The position numbers were made by a program, and so were the translations under genes. 64,000 nt of DNA, from assembly GCF_014643835.1 (NCBI RefSeq), contig NZ_BMKD01000001.1:1240001-1304000 (forward strand), read 5' to 3'. This document shows, in pieces, positions 37,665-46,002 of this stretch; the first letter of the stretch is position 1; every line of letters begins with the position of its first letter. The notes under the pieces were generated by a model. It saw nothing but the letters and a program-made list of their open reading frames with translations, was not told the origin of the DNA and did not search any database. The DNA comes from Mucilaginibacter rubeus (GTDB taxonomy: Bacteria > Bacteroidota > Bacteroidia > Sphingobacteriales > Sphingobacteriaceae).

Positions 37665-38200
37665 ATGGAAACTACCTTTAATGTGCCCGAAAGAAACGAG
37701 GTTTCGGAGGCCAATCAAGCCATTTTTGATACCCTTAGCAAATCAATAGGTTTTGTGCCTAACCTGTATGCAAATTTTGCATACTCAAATAATGCTCTTG
37801 CTACCTTCTTGGCCGCGCAGGGGGCTAAAACTTCGCTTACCGGTAAGGAGAAGGAAATTGTTAACCTTATCGTAAGCCAGGTAAACACCTGCGAATACTG
37901 TCTCGCCGCCCACTCTAAATCGCTAAAATGAATGGCTTTTCTAATGAGCAAATTATGGACATACGTAGCGGGCAGGCATCATTTGATCCCAAATACGATG
38001 CATTGGTAAAGCTTGCGAAAAGCATTGCCAAAAATAAAGGTCGCGCTGATCCAGCATTGGTAGATAAATTTATAGGCGTAGGTTATACCAAAGAAAACGT
38101 AATTGATGTAATTATGCTGGCCGGCCTCCGGATCATTACCAATTACGTTTACGCCATAACGCAGCCATCTGTCGATTTCCCGGCTGTCCCAGCTCTTTAA
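37665..38200 (+). pseudogene. AhpD-like/carboxymuconolactone-decarboxylase family gene split by a frameshift
   Basis: The first 88 codons (to 37931) hold the AhpD-type redox site CEYCLAAH (Cys76, Cys79, His83) and end at TGA; a second frame starting ATG 37928 continues without loss (MNGFSNEQIMDIRSG, GYTKENVIDVIMLAGLRIITNYVYA). Together they make one 178-residue protein, normal for this family of alkylhydroperoxidase-like disulfide proteins. The break lies in CTAAAATGA, where one missing A would restore the frame, so a homopolymer deletion or base-calling error, or a -1 slip, are all possible. The two halves overlap by four bases. Both halves remain otherwise well conserved, suggesting that any mutation is recent. 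Confidence 0.8.
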
Positions 38201-38265
38201 TTCAACAATTGTGATGGCTAAATACAACCATTATCGGGCTGTGCCATCAATTACTATAAGAAAAC

Positions 38266-38844
38266 ATGAACACACTATTTAAATCAATCGTATTGGTAAG
38301 TGCCCGAGCCGGGCGTTTCGGTATACATTTTTCGAGGTTTGCGGTAGCATTGGTGTTGATATGGATAGGAGCCCTAAAGTTTGCCGACTACGAGGCAGAT
38401 GGCATTGTTCCGTTTGTAGCTGAAAGCCCAGCCATGTCGTTTTTTTATCAAACTCCCGAAGCCTATAAAAAACACGTAAACAAAGAAGGCGAGCTTGTTG
38501 AAAAAAACAGGGCCTGGAACACCGATAACGGAACTTATTCTTTCGCTCATGGGCTGGGAATATTGCTTGTTGGCATGGGTTTGCTGTTGCTCCTTAACTA
38601 TGCTACTCCCTATGCAGGTTTGGCCGCCTCCCTCCTTCTGATAATTATGTGTGTTGGCACCCTCTCATTCCTCGTTACCACTGCCGAATGCTGGGTGCCA
38701 AATCTTGGTGATAAAGATTTTGGATTTCCATATTTATCGGCAAGAGGGCGGCTGGTTATCAAAGATGTCATTATGCTCGGCGCTAATTTTTGCCTCCTAG
38801 CAGATTCGGCAAAACAAATCCTTCAAAAAAACAACCTTTCGTAG
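38266..38844 (+). CDS. DUF417 (YkgB/RclC-like) inner membrane protein
   Basis: 192 residues with about four membrane segments (around 24-40, 92-112, 114-134, 163-182). FSRFAVALVLIWIGALKFADYEADGIVPFVAESP is the typical DUF417 opening. The E. coli member RclC belongs to the reactive-chlorine stress operon, and family members often travel with oxidoreductases and AhpD-like proteins, as here (65 bp after the split AhpD-like gene). An insert around 65-90 (KKHVNKEGELVEKNRAWN) is longer than in RclC. Function in this organism is inferred only. Confidence 0.88.
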   Translation: MNTLFKSIVLVSARAGRFGIHFSRFAVALVLIWIGALKFADYEADGIVPFVAESPAMSFFYQTPEAYKKHVNKEGELVEKNRAWNTDNGTYSFAHGLGILLVGMGLLLLLNYATPYAGLAASLLLIIMCVGTLSFLVTTAECWVPNLGDKDFGFPYLSARGRLVIKDVIMLGANFCLLADSAKQILQKNNLS

Positions 38845-38905
38845 TGGAATAAACCACTCATTTAAATCGGTTAATTACCGGTTAAGCCCTACATACATCC
38901 TATGA

Positions 38906-38946
38906 AAGCCCGGTGAACGCAACCTGTTTACCGGGCTTCTATCTTC
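38906..38946 (+). terminator. Terminator after the DUF417 gene
   Basis: AAGCCCGGT (38906-38914) pairs with ACCGGGCTT (38930-38938), then CTATCTT. Strong stem, modest T-tract. Confidence 0.65.
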
Positions 38947-39064
38947 CATTTACAGAAACAAACTTATAAATGGCCGTTATGAAAATCTTTTGCCACAAAA
39001 AAAGCAATTACCAGCCCACGTTAAATTACAGCGTTTAAATAACTTAAAATTAAACTATAAAACC

Positions 39065-39484
39065 ATGAAACCTGATAACTATAAAATTGCGGCCTGGCCG
39101 TCGTTCCTGCATGCCAAATGTCCACGTTGCCGAAGAGGAAAATTGTTTGCTAATAGCATGTATGGCTTCGAGGGGCAAAAAATGAACAATACCTGCGGGC
39201 ACTGCCACCTCACTTTCGAGATAGAGCCCGGATATTTTTATGTGGCTATGTTTGTAAGCTACGCGATGAATGTTGCGGAGTTTATAACCGCAGCGGGTGC
39301 TATTAACGTGCTTACCGGTAGCAGCAATCCCTGGATATACGTAACGGTTATCCTGGCAGTATCTTTAAGCCTTTCGCCCTTTAACTTCCGTTATTCGCGT
39401 GTTATTCTTTTATATTGGCTTACTCCGGGGCTTCATTACCATCCGGAACTAAGTAAAGATAACAACGTTGGAAATCCACAGTAA
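39065..39484 (+). CDS. DUF983 membrane protein
   Basis: 139 residues from ATG 39065; a farther upstream start at 38990 would add 25 residues with no family match. It has a zinc-ribbon-like pair CPRCRRGKLF and CGHC, an EPGYFYVAMFVSYAMNV motif and two membrane segments (about 55-75 and 85-105), the standard DUF983 layout. Some proteobacterial relatives are linked to cytochrome oxidase biogenesis, but Bacteroidota members are generally uncharacterised. It follows the DUF417 terminator and is probably expressed on its own. Confidence 0.85.
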   Translation: MKPDNYKIAAWPSFLHAKCPRCRRGKLFANSMYGFEGQKMNNTCGHCHLTFEIEPGYFYVAMFVSYAMNVAEFITAAGAINVLTGSSNPWIYVTVILAVSLSLSPFNFRYSRVILLYWLTPGLHYHPELSKDNNVGNPQ

Positions 39485-39556
39485 AACATACAAAAAGCTA
39501 CGAACCAGAAACTCCTTATTTTAAAAACCGGAAAATAATAGGATAAATAAACAAAA

Positions 39557-39579
39557 CCCGGATCGGTTAACGATCCGGG
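39557..39579 (+). terminator. Perfect 9-bp hairpin after the DUF983 gene
   Basis: CCCGGATCG (39557-39565), loop GTTAA, CGATCCGGG (39571-39579), followed by CTTATCC. Terminator-like though the T-tract is poor. Confidence 0.6.
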
Positions 39580-39678
39580 CTTATCCCATTAGCAATGCTG
39601 GTTATTCATTACCAAATATTACTAATGGTTGGCAAGGAAAAGGCTGCCAAACAAACAAAGCAACCTTACCTAACCGGT

Positions 39679-40410
39679 TTACGCGTATTCCATATTGAAT
39701 ATATCAAGCGAAACCAAAAGAATATCCTTCATAGCTGTTTGATCGGCATCGTTAAGCGGATAGATGCGGTGCGTTGTTGGGGCTTTGATACCATTAAACT
39801 CCTTATAGTTTGAATAGTAATGTACCGCCGAATTGTTGCCCAATACTTCCGGCCAGTAATCATGGCGCTTCAACAGGCCATCCTGCGAAAAATAAAACAC
39901 CTGTCGTGTACTGTGCGTAGGGATATTGTCCGGAAAAATTACCTGGAGCCTTCTCCAGGTTTCACCGTCCTCTTCCCATGGATCCATTTCAAGCACGTGA
40001 ACACCTGGCTGAGCAAAAAGGAATGGGGTTGTCATATAATTCCATGTAGCGTATGATACAAAATACACCAATTGCAATTTGCTCCAGGGCGTAAGTAATT
40101 CGTGACCTTCAAAAGTTTTACGGGCGTTTTTTGATTCTTCAACTATTTCGCCGGTGTTTTTCATGATGGCTACATCTAAACCGTTGAAATAAGTTTTTTG
40201 GTCATCCGCAAAAATTGGGGTCCAACTGTCGTATGGCGCGTGCAGGTTGGCTTTAAACACGATATCGTCTAACGAGTTCGGATGACCCTTGCGTGGCCAG
40301 GTGATACCTTGTATCGAAACATGTATTTTTACCGTATTAAGCTGGTTCCAGCGATAAATGCCACCGTGTGCCTCAAGCACAAGGTTTACAAGTTCTTTTC
40401 CGTCTTTCAT
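39679..40410 (-). CDS. Conserved protein of unknown function (inverted paralogue of 32706 gene)
   Basis: 243 residues from ATG 40410 (MKDGKELVNLVLEAHGG); an ATG at 40467 would add 19 residues overlapping the -7 box, so it is rejected. It is the same length as the 32706 product and aligns end to end, with nearly identical blocks SYATWNYMTTPF, EMDPWEEDGETWRRLQVIFPD, HDYWPEVLGNNSA. No signal peptide, membrane segment or recognised catalytic motif. The two paralogues face each other across the accessory cluster and share an operator centred exactly 74 bp from the start codon. Product unknown; coexpression is inferred. Confidence 0.85.
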   Translation of the reverse strand: MKDGKELVNLVLEAHGGIYRWNQLNTVKIHVSIQGITWPRKGHPNSLDDIVFKANLHAPYDSWTPIFADDQKTYFNGLDVAIMKNTGEIVEESKNARKTFEGHELLTPWSKLQLVYFVSYATWNYMTTPFLFAQPGVHVLEMDPWEEDGETWRRLQVIFPDNIPTHSTRQVFYFSQDGLLKRHDYWPEVLGNNSAVHYYSNYKEFNGIKAPTTHRIYPLNDADQTAMKDILLVSLDIFNMEYA

Positions 40411-40785
40411 AATAAATTCATTATTTTTTTTGTTTGATACAAAGGTATGGAGACTGCATCCCGCCAACTATGTACCATACGCTGTAACTATGGTACGTAT
40501 CAAATGTTGAAATTGGCGACACTATGCTGGATTCTCGGGAACCGTACAATCTTGCTTATACCGGCTAAATGATCGGCAGAGGAGCGTAAAGAGAACAATT
40601 GTTAAATGTTAGTTTAGGTATTTTCACTAAAGCCAGTGCCCGGTACAGATGATTGTCACAAAACTGATCTTCATTTGACAGATAGATTAATTTAAAGTAT
40701 TTTTAGGAGACAATTTGTATGCTCATCTGATAGGGGATGAAAAATTTATTTTATTACTTACAGTATAAGCTGATTGGTAATACCT
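40411..40785. other. Divergent promoter region (unknown-family gene / TPR kinase)
   Basis: 375 bp without an ORF. It holds a -7 box for the minus-strand gene (minus TACCTTTG, plus 40440-40447) and operator copy 3. On the kinase side I see no clear promoter; GG-CGACACTAT-GC near 40515 has N9 spacing and was rejected. Confidence 0.5.
40473..40495. promoter_or_regulatory. Operator dyad TACCAT-N11-ATGGTA, copy 3
   Basis: Perfect half-sites, extending to 8-bp GTACCATA/TATGGTAC (40472-40479, 40489-40496). The centre is 37 bp upstream of the minus-strand -7 box TACCTTTG (40440-40447) and 74 bp from the start codon, exactly as for copy 1. Confidence 0.7.
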
Positions 40786-43338
40786 ATGAAAAGAACCATT
40801 ACGCTGATATCACTCTTATTTTCAACTCTGTTCAATCTGCATCATGTGCTTGCACAGAGCACTACAGCTAACCTTGCAGTAAAACGCGAATTGGAGGAAA
40901 ATCCAGCCATCGTTTTAAAAGCAATAGCTCAAACAGCGGCCGATACCAACCGCGTTAACCTGCTTAATAAAGTCGCCCACGTTTTCTGGCATCAAAGAAC
41001 TACGGAAAATCACGGACAAGATTCGTGCTTTATCTATGCCAGGCAAGCGTATGACCTCAGCAGAAAACTAAATTTCACAACCGGCAATAATGAAGCTTCT
41101 TTTTTACTTTGCAAAGTTTATACTAAGAAAGAGAATATTAATTCGGCATTAGGCCTGGCCCGTCAGGCCTATGGCGAACAACGGGTGAGGTTACTTTTAA
41201 CTATCGCTGAACATTTTGTATTTGATTTTGATACGAAACAAAACGAGTTTCAACAAGGGCCGGTATTGATATCCGAAGCTAAAAAAACTGCTATTGAGGC
41301 AAAATCGGATAGGTGGATGGATGAGTGCCACGTATTAGAAGGCAAGTATTATTTTAAACTTGGCAATTTAGCTAAAGGTAAAGCCGCATTTATGCAAATT
41401 ATAATTGCCGCGCATCAAACCAATAACTACGCGAGGGAGGCAGAGGCCTGGTCTTCCCTCGGCATGCGGATGCCTGATGATAACAACAATTATCGCGACA
41501 TCATTTATTACCATGAACAAGCTGTTAAATATTACATGCTTGCAGGACGGAAAAAAGATGCTGCTTACAGTTTAAGAGACCTGGCTACAATAAACGGTAA
41601 TTATACCGCAACAGACTCTGCAGAAAACCAATTATTGAGATCGGTAGCGTTATTAAAATCTATTAATGAAAAAATTACAATAACAACTTACACCCTCTTA
41701 GCAGATTTTTACCGGCTGAATGGCAAGTATGATAAGGCGTTATACTTCGCTTTCGAAGCACTGAAGGTAAAGGGCGATGTTGAGCAAAAAAAGATGATCA
41801 CCTACATTGTGTTGGGAAGGGTGTATCACATTTTGAAATCATACCAAAACTCGCTCAAGTATTATCAAATCGTATTCAAATTTGCTGAAGAACGCGATTC
41901 CCCCTATCAATATATGCTGGCCAACGATATAGCTAACGTTGAAGCAGAAGGCGGTAATCCTAAAAAAGCAATCGCATTTTTATCAGCCTTTGTTAAAAAA
42001 CACGCACTGCCGCTTTTCAACTACAAACAAATTACGGCCTGCACATTTGCGGATATTTATAACCGGATGGGAGACTATCAAAAGGCCGAGCGCTATTATC
42101 TCGAAATGCTAAGTTATAATGATGCCGTAAAAGATGAAAACCGCAAAAACCTTGATAAAATTGAAACAACATTTTCCGGGAACGCAGGATATTACAAAAT
42201 CGGCAAATTTTATACAGAGAGAAAAAACTTTAAAAAGGCTAAAGAATATTTGACCTTGTCACTTAACGGTCATCAATACGTGGATGCTGAGGAGATAATC
42301 GATACCGATCATTTGTTATTTAAAGCAGATTCGGCATTGGGTAACTATATGGCCGCCATACAGCATTTTCAAAGATATAAAGCGCTATCCGATTCAGTGA
42401 ACAGCGTAGCCAAAAATAAGCAGATCAACGAATTGAATATTAAGTACGAAACAGCGCAGCGACTTAAAGATATCAAAACACTGCAAAATAAGGAATTGAA
42501 ACAGCAAGCAAAACTTGAACAAGCGGGTATAATCAGAAATATCATTTTAGGGGGTGCCGCTTTGCTCCTGGTTTTAGCGCTGATAGCTTTTAAAGCCTAT
42601 CGTAGTAAGCAAAAAACAAACAAAGAACTCACAGCACAACGGCAAGAGATTAAAAACCAATACCGCACGCTACAGGACTTATTGGCCGAGAAAGACAATT
42701 TTTTAAGAGAAAAAGACTGGCTGCTTAAAGAGATCCACCACCGGGTTAAAAACAATTTGCAAATTGTAATGAGTTTGCTAAGTACACAATCAGCCTATCT
42801 GAAAAGCGAGGATGCTATTGAAGCCATTCTTGAAAGTGAAAACAGGGTGCAATCAATCGCGCTCATTCATCAAAAATTGTATAGCAGTGATAATCCGGCC
42901 AGCATCAGTATGCCTGATTACGTGTCGGATCTTGCGCTGCAACTGTCGCAGGCATTTGACACTTCTAAAAGAAACATACGCTTCAAGCTGCTTGTTGAAG
43001 ATATTTATGTCGACCTTTCGCAGGCGGTTCCGCTGGGACTAATTTTGAACGAAGCAATAACCAATTCGATCAAATACGCCTTTGATGCCGGGGGCGGCCA
43101 AATCACTATTGGGTTTAAGCGCACCGATCTGGATAATGTTGTGCTTACTATTGCTGATAATGGCGTAGGTATGCCGCCCGACTTTGATATCCTTGCGTCA
43201 AAATCACTAGGTATGGAAATGATGCATGGTTTGAGCGGACAATTGCGTGGGGCTTTTCACATATCAAACCACTCTGGAACAGCTATACAGATAACATTTA
43301 AATTGACACCAACCTTACTGAAAGTATTAACTGCGTAA
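40786..43338 (+). CDS. TPR-containing HisKA_2 sensor histidine kinase
   Basis: 850 residues from ATG 40786, which begins a signal peptide (MKRTITLISLLFSTLFNLHHVLAQ); a TTG four codons earlier is less likely. A long helical periplasmic region with TPR-like repeats (about 60-540), one membrane segment (about 585-602), a coiled coil, HisKA_2 with IHHRVKNNLQ (phospho-His652) and HATPase_c (NEAITNSIKYAF, ADNGVGMPP). Same class as the 2 and 15676 genes. It is an orphan: no receiver gene is adjacent, and the convergent neighbour is an oxidoreductase. It could signal to the island's receivers 15-40 kb away; that is speculation. Confidence 0.93.
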   Translation: MKRTITLISLLFSTLFNLHHVLAQSTTANLAVKRELEENPAIVLKAIAQTAADTNRVNLLNKVAHVFWHQRTTENHGQDSCFIYARQAYDLSRKLNFTTGNNEASFLLCKVYTKKENINSALGLARQAYGEQRVRLLLTIAEHFVFDFDTKQNEFQQGPVLISEAKKTAIEAKSDRWMDECHVLEGKYYFKLGNLAKGKAAFMQIIIAAHQTNNYAREAEAWSSLGMRMPDDNNNYRDIIYYHEQAVKYYMLAGRKKDAAYSLRDLATINGNYTATDSAENQLLRSVALLKSINEKITITTYTLLADFYRLNGKYDKALYFAFEALKVKGDVEQKKMITYIVLGRVYHILKSYQNSLKYYQIVFKFAEERDSPYQYMLANDIANVEAEGGNPKKAIAFLSAFVKKHALPLFNYKQITACTFADIYNRMGDYQKAERYYLEMLSYNDAVKDENRKNLDKIETTFSGNAGYYKIGKFYTERKNFKKAKEYLTLSLNGHQYVDAEEIIDTDHLLFKADSALGNYMAAIQHFQRYKALSDSVNSVAKNKQINELNIKYETAQRLKDIKTLQNKELKQQAKLEQAGIIRNIILGGAALLLVLALIAFKAYRSKQKTNKELTAQRQEIKNQYRTLQDLLAEKDNFLREKDWLLKEIHHRVKNNLQIVMSLLSTQSAYLKSEDAIEAILESENRVQSIALIHQKLYSSDNPASISMPDYVSDLALQLSQAFDTSKRNIRFKLLVEDIYVDLSQAVPLGLILNEAITNSIKYAFDAGGGQITIGFKRTDLDNVVLTIADNGVGMPPDFDILASKSLGMEMMHGLSGQLRGAFHISNHSGTAIQITFKLTPTLLKVLTA

Positions 43339-43446
43339 TTTCAAACTTAATTATATATTTTAAAGAATATCAATATAAACAGTAATCCCTGCCGATAAAA
43401 TACAAAAGAGCTGTATCATCAACAGGGATAAATTTATATTGTGGTG

Positions 43447-44388
43447 TTAAACCGTTACTATAACCTTACCAACAGTTCGTCCACTCTCTACCGCCTGATG
43501 GGCTGCAGCCATTTCTTCGAACGGGAAAACTTTAGAAACATGTGATCTTAGCACCCCCTTTTCAAGCAATTCGGCAATTACCTTCATACTATCTCCATCC
43601 GACGATACAAGATAAAAGTAAGCGCTTACATCCAATGCCATAGCGCGGGCAGCTGCGCCCTCACCAGGTAATGTGGGGATAGTGATTAGGGTGCCACCTG
43701 CTTTAATTAAAGGTAACGAGCGGTCAATATTTTCTCCGCCAACAGTATCAAATACAAAATCAAAGGTTTTTAATTTATTATCAAGGTCTGCTGTGGTATA
43801 ATCCAGCGCTTCGTCTGCTCCAAGAGAGTGCACAAACTCAAGATTCTTTGCAGATGAAGTTCCTGTAACCCTGGCCCCAAGGTATTTTGCAATTTGCACC
43901 GCGAAATGCCCCACACCACCAGAAGCCGCCGGAATTAGAACCTCTTGGCCTGCTTTAACTTTCGCCTGTTTTACCAGCACCTGGTATGCAGTTAATGCGG
44001 CCATTGTTGCAGCCGCGGCATCCACAAATGGAATCTCCTTTGGTTTGAGCGCTAATTGCGCGGCGGGCGCGGCTACGTATTCTGCATAAGCTTTACCATG
44101 GCCAAGAAAATTAACCAGGCCAAATACTTCATCCCCTATTTTAAACTCAGATACGTTGCCGCCTGTTTTTTCAACAATTCCGGCTATATCCCATCCGAGA
44201 ATCAAAGGATCCAGATCTTTAAGACGGCTGTAAAATGCCATCCCCGCACGGGTTTTCACATCCACCGGATTAATGCTTATCGCCTTTATTTTAACAAGGA
44301 CTTCATCCTGGTTAACTTCAGCTACCGGAACTTCCTTAATTTGTAAATTTGAGGAATCGCCAGGTGTGTTTAAAATATATGCTTTCAT
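43447..44388 (-). CDS. NADP-dependent quinone oxidoreductase-like protein (MDR superfamily)
   Basis: 313 residues. A zinc-free medium-chain reductase: GroES-like N-terminal domain (AISINPVDVKTRAGM, GWDIAGIVEKTG) then a Rossmann fold with AASGGVGHFAVQ around 152-163 and FDTVGG. These are the marks of the quinone reductase/zeta-crystallin group, which use NADPH and reduce quinones or alpha,beta-unsaturated carbonyls. No zinc-binding cysteines. It is a single-gene unit on the minus strand; upstream, a degenerate copy of the TACCAT/ATGGTA dyad (centre about 44449, 36 bp from TAATTTAG) may put it in the accessory regulon. Confidence 0.9.
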   Translation of the reverse strand: MKAYILNTPGDSSNLQIKEVPVAEVNQDEVLVKIKAISINPVDVKTRAGMAFYSRLKDLDPLILGWDIAGIVEKTGGNVSEFKIGDEVFGLVNFLGHGKAYAEYVAAPAAQLALKPKEIPFVDAAAATMAALTAYQVLVKQAKVKAGQEVLIPAASGGVGHFAVQIAKYLGARVTGTSSAKNLEFVHSLGADEALDYTTADLDNKLKTFDFVFDTVGGENIDRSLPLIKAGGTLITIPTLPGEGAAARAMALDVSAYFYLVSSDGDSMKVIAELLEKGVLRSHVSKVFPFEEMAAAHQAVESGRTVGKVIVTV

Positions 44389-44762
44389 TTGTTATATAGT
44401 TTGCGCTAAATTATCAGGCCAGCATGCCTGACAATTGTACGCATCGACTTTTTTGTGGTACCATACGTGCATCGGGTGCCGCGGCTGGCTTTTAAACTTA
44501 ACATCACCTCGCCGCTATTATAATCGGTATAGGCAACGCGTCGCTAACAATTTCTACTGGCAACGTCACTCACCTAACATAGCACCGGATGTCATCAAGT
44601 TTTCTCAAAACGATATTTAAAATCCGCATGAAGCATTTTAGCGATATACAGCGAATTCGGATGAGTTAACAAAACAGATAAGATTCTGAAAATAAACCGA
44701 TTAAGGAAATGGCCTACTCATTGAATAAATGTTGCCGATTTCAAACATTTAATCTAATAAAC
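44389..44762. other. Divergent promoter region (oxidoreductase / secreted esterase)
   Basis: 374 bp without a convincing gene. The left part holds GGTACCATA (44457-44465) and a degenerate operator for the oxidoreductase. The right part has GCGATATACAGC (44641-44652) and TGGCCTACTCATTGAA (44710-44725), an imperfect sigma-54-type box with GA for the -12 GC, at the 65-bp distance seen in the signalling island. Confidence 0.45.
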
Positions 44763-45824
44763 ATGAAAACTGAAACATTCACTCTTTGGAGGAAAACTTT
44801 AAAAACGATGATGGCTGTAGTAATGCTTGCAGCCGCAGCTTTAAATGCGAAAGCCCAGGTGGCAGACTATGCAACAGATGAACATTTAAGCCCTGAAGTG
44901 CGTACATTTTTAAAAGGGCTAAACACTGGCGGGCCAGGTTTGGAAACCATGAAACCTACCGACGCTCGTATGGTTCTGGTAAATGCTCAAAAAAGCGTTA
45001 AAGTTGACTATTCTGGCATTACCGAGTCTGAAAAAAACATCAAGGCAGATGGCTTTGACATTAAACTCAATATTGTAAGACCTGCAGGTGCAAAAGGCTT
45101 ATTACCTGTATTCATATTCATACATGGCGGGGGCTGGGTACTGGGTGACTACCCTACTCACAAACGAATGGTAAGGGATTTGGTTGTAGGTTCCGGCGCC
45201 GTTGGCGTTTTCGTAAACTACACCCGTACCCCCGACGCCACTTTTCCACGTGCTATAAGCGAAATTTACGCTGCCATGAACTGGGTTGCTACACATGGCT
45301 CTGAAATAAATGTCGATGGCAAACGTTTGGCCGTTATCGGTAACAGCGTAGGTGGTAATATGACCGCTGGGATGTCTCTGATGGCCAAAGAACGCAAAGG
45401 CCCAGAAATCAAGGTAGCTATCATGATGTGGCCGATTGTCGATGCCAATTTCGATAACGCGTCTTACCGTGCCTACGGCGTCGACAGGTTCTTGACTACG
45501 CCGCTTATGAAATGGATGTATGACATGTACATCGCTGACCCCGAAAAACGTAAGGATATCCTGGCATCACCTCTGCAGGCATCAATAGAACAACTTAAAG
45601 GCTTACCTCCCACATTAATCCAGGTAGCAGAAAATGACGTTTTGCGTGATGAAGGCGAAGCTTACGGTCGCAAATTATCAGAAGCCGGCGTCAAAGCGAC
45701 AACAGTAAGATACAATGGTGTTATCCACGATTTCGGCCTGTTAAATGGCCTGGCTACCATTCCGCAGACGCGAGAACTTTTCTTGCAGGCCTCTGCCGAG
45801 TTAAAAAAATACTTAAGCAAATAA
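44763..45824 (+). CDS. Secreted alpha/beta hydrolase, hormone-sensitive-lipase type
   Basis: 353 residues from ATG 44763; an upstream ATG at 44709 would disrupt the signal peptide, which runs to about residue 32 (LAAAALNAKAQ). Oxyanion-hole HGGG at 121-124, nucleophile Ser195 in GNSVGG (the family usually has GDSAGG), acid Asp292 (ENDVLRDEG) and His322 (VIHDFG) form the complete catalytic set of bacterial HSL esterases (family IV). It should hydrolyse short acyl esters in the periplasm. It stands alone and ends at a good terminator. An imperfect sigma-54-like element with a UAS-like motif precedes it. Confidence 0.92.
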   Translation: MKTETFTLWRKTLKTMMAVVMLAAAALNAKAQVADYATDEHLSPEVRTFLKGLNTGGPGLETMKPTDARMVLVNAQKSVKVDYSGITESEKNIKADGFDIKLNIVRPAGAKGLLPVFIFIHGGGWVLGDYPTHKRMVRDLVVGSGAVGVFVNYTRTPDATFPRAISEIYAAMNWVATHGSEINVDGKRLAVIGNSVGGNMTAGMSLMAKERKGPEIKVAIMMWPIVDANFDNASYRAYGVDRFLTTPLMKWMYDMYIADPEKRKDILASPLQASIEQLKGLPPTLIQVAENDVLRDEGEAYGRKLSEAGVKATTVRYNGVIHDFGLLNGLATIPQTRELFLQASAELKKYLSK

Positions 45825-45848
45825 TCCTAAGCTACAACTTATTTATGT

Positions 45849-45880
45849 AAAGCCCGGGCAAATTCGTCTGGGCTTTATAA
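45849..45880 (+). terminator. Rho-independent terminator after the esterase gene
   Basis: AAAGCCC (45849-45855) pairs with GGGCTTT (45870-45876), extended by CCGG/CTGG pairing, then ATAATT. Confidence 0.7.
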
Positions 45881-46002
45881 TTATCAACGACGGTATACAA
45901 CTTGAAACTTATGCCACAATTAAGCCCTATCACCTAATATTATCTGTTAATTCAAATCAACCGAAAAATTTAAAAACACTCAGTCCTCAATACAGGTGCG
46001 TC

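Noticed and set aside
40513-40528. Sigma-54-like TTGGCGACACTATGCT upstream of the TPR kinase
   Set aside because: Spacing is GG-N9-GC, it is about 270 bp from the start codon, and no dyad lies at the expected distance.
43385-43429. ATCCCTG/CAGGGAT inverted repeat between kinase and oxidoreductase genes
   Set aside because: The loop is over 30 nt and no T-tract follows, so it is not called a terminator.
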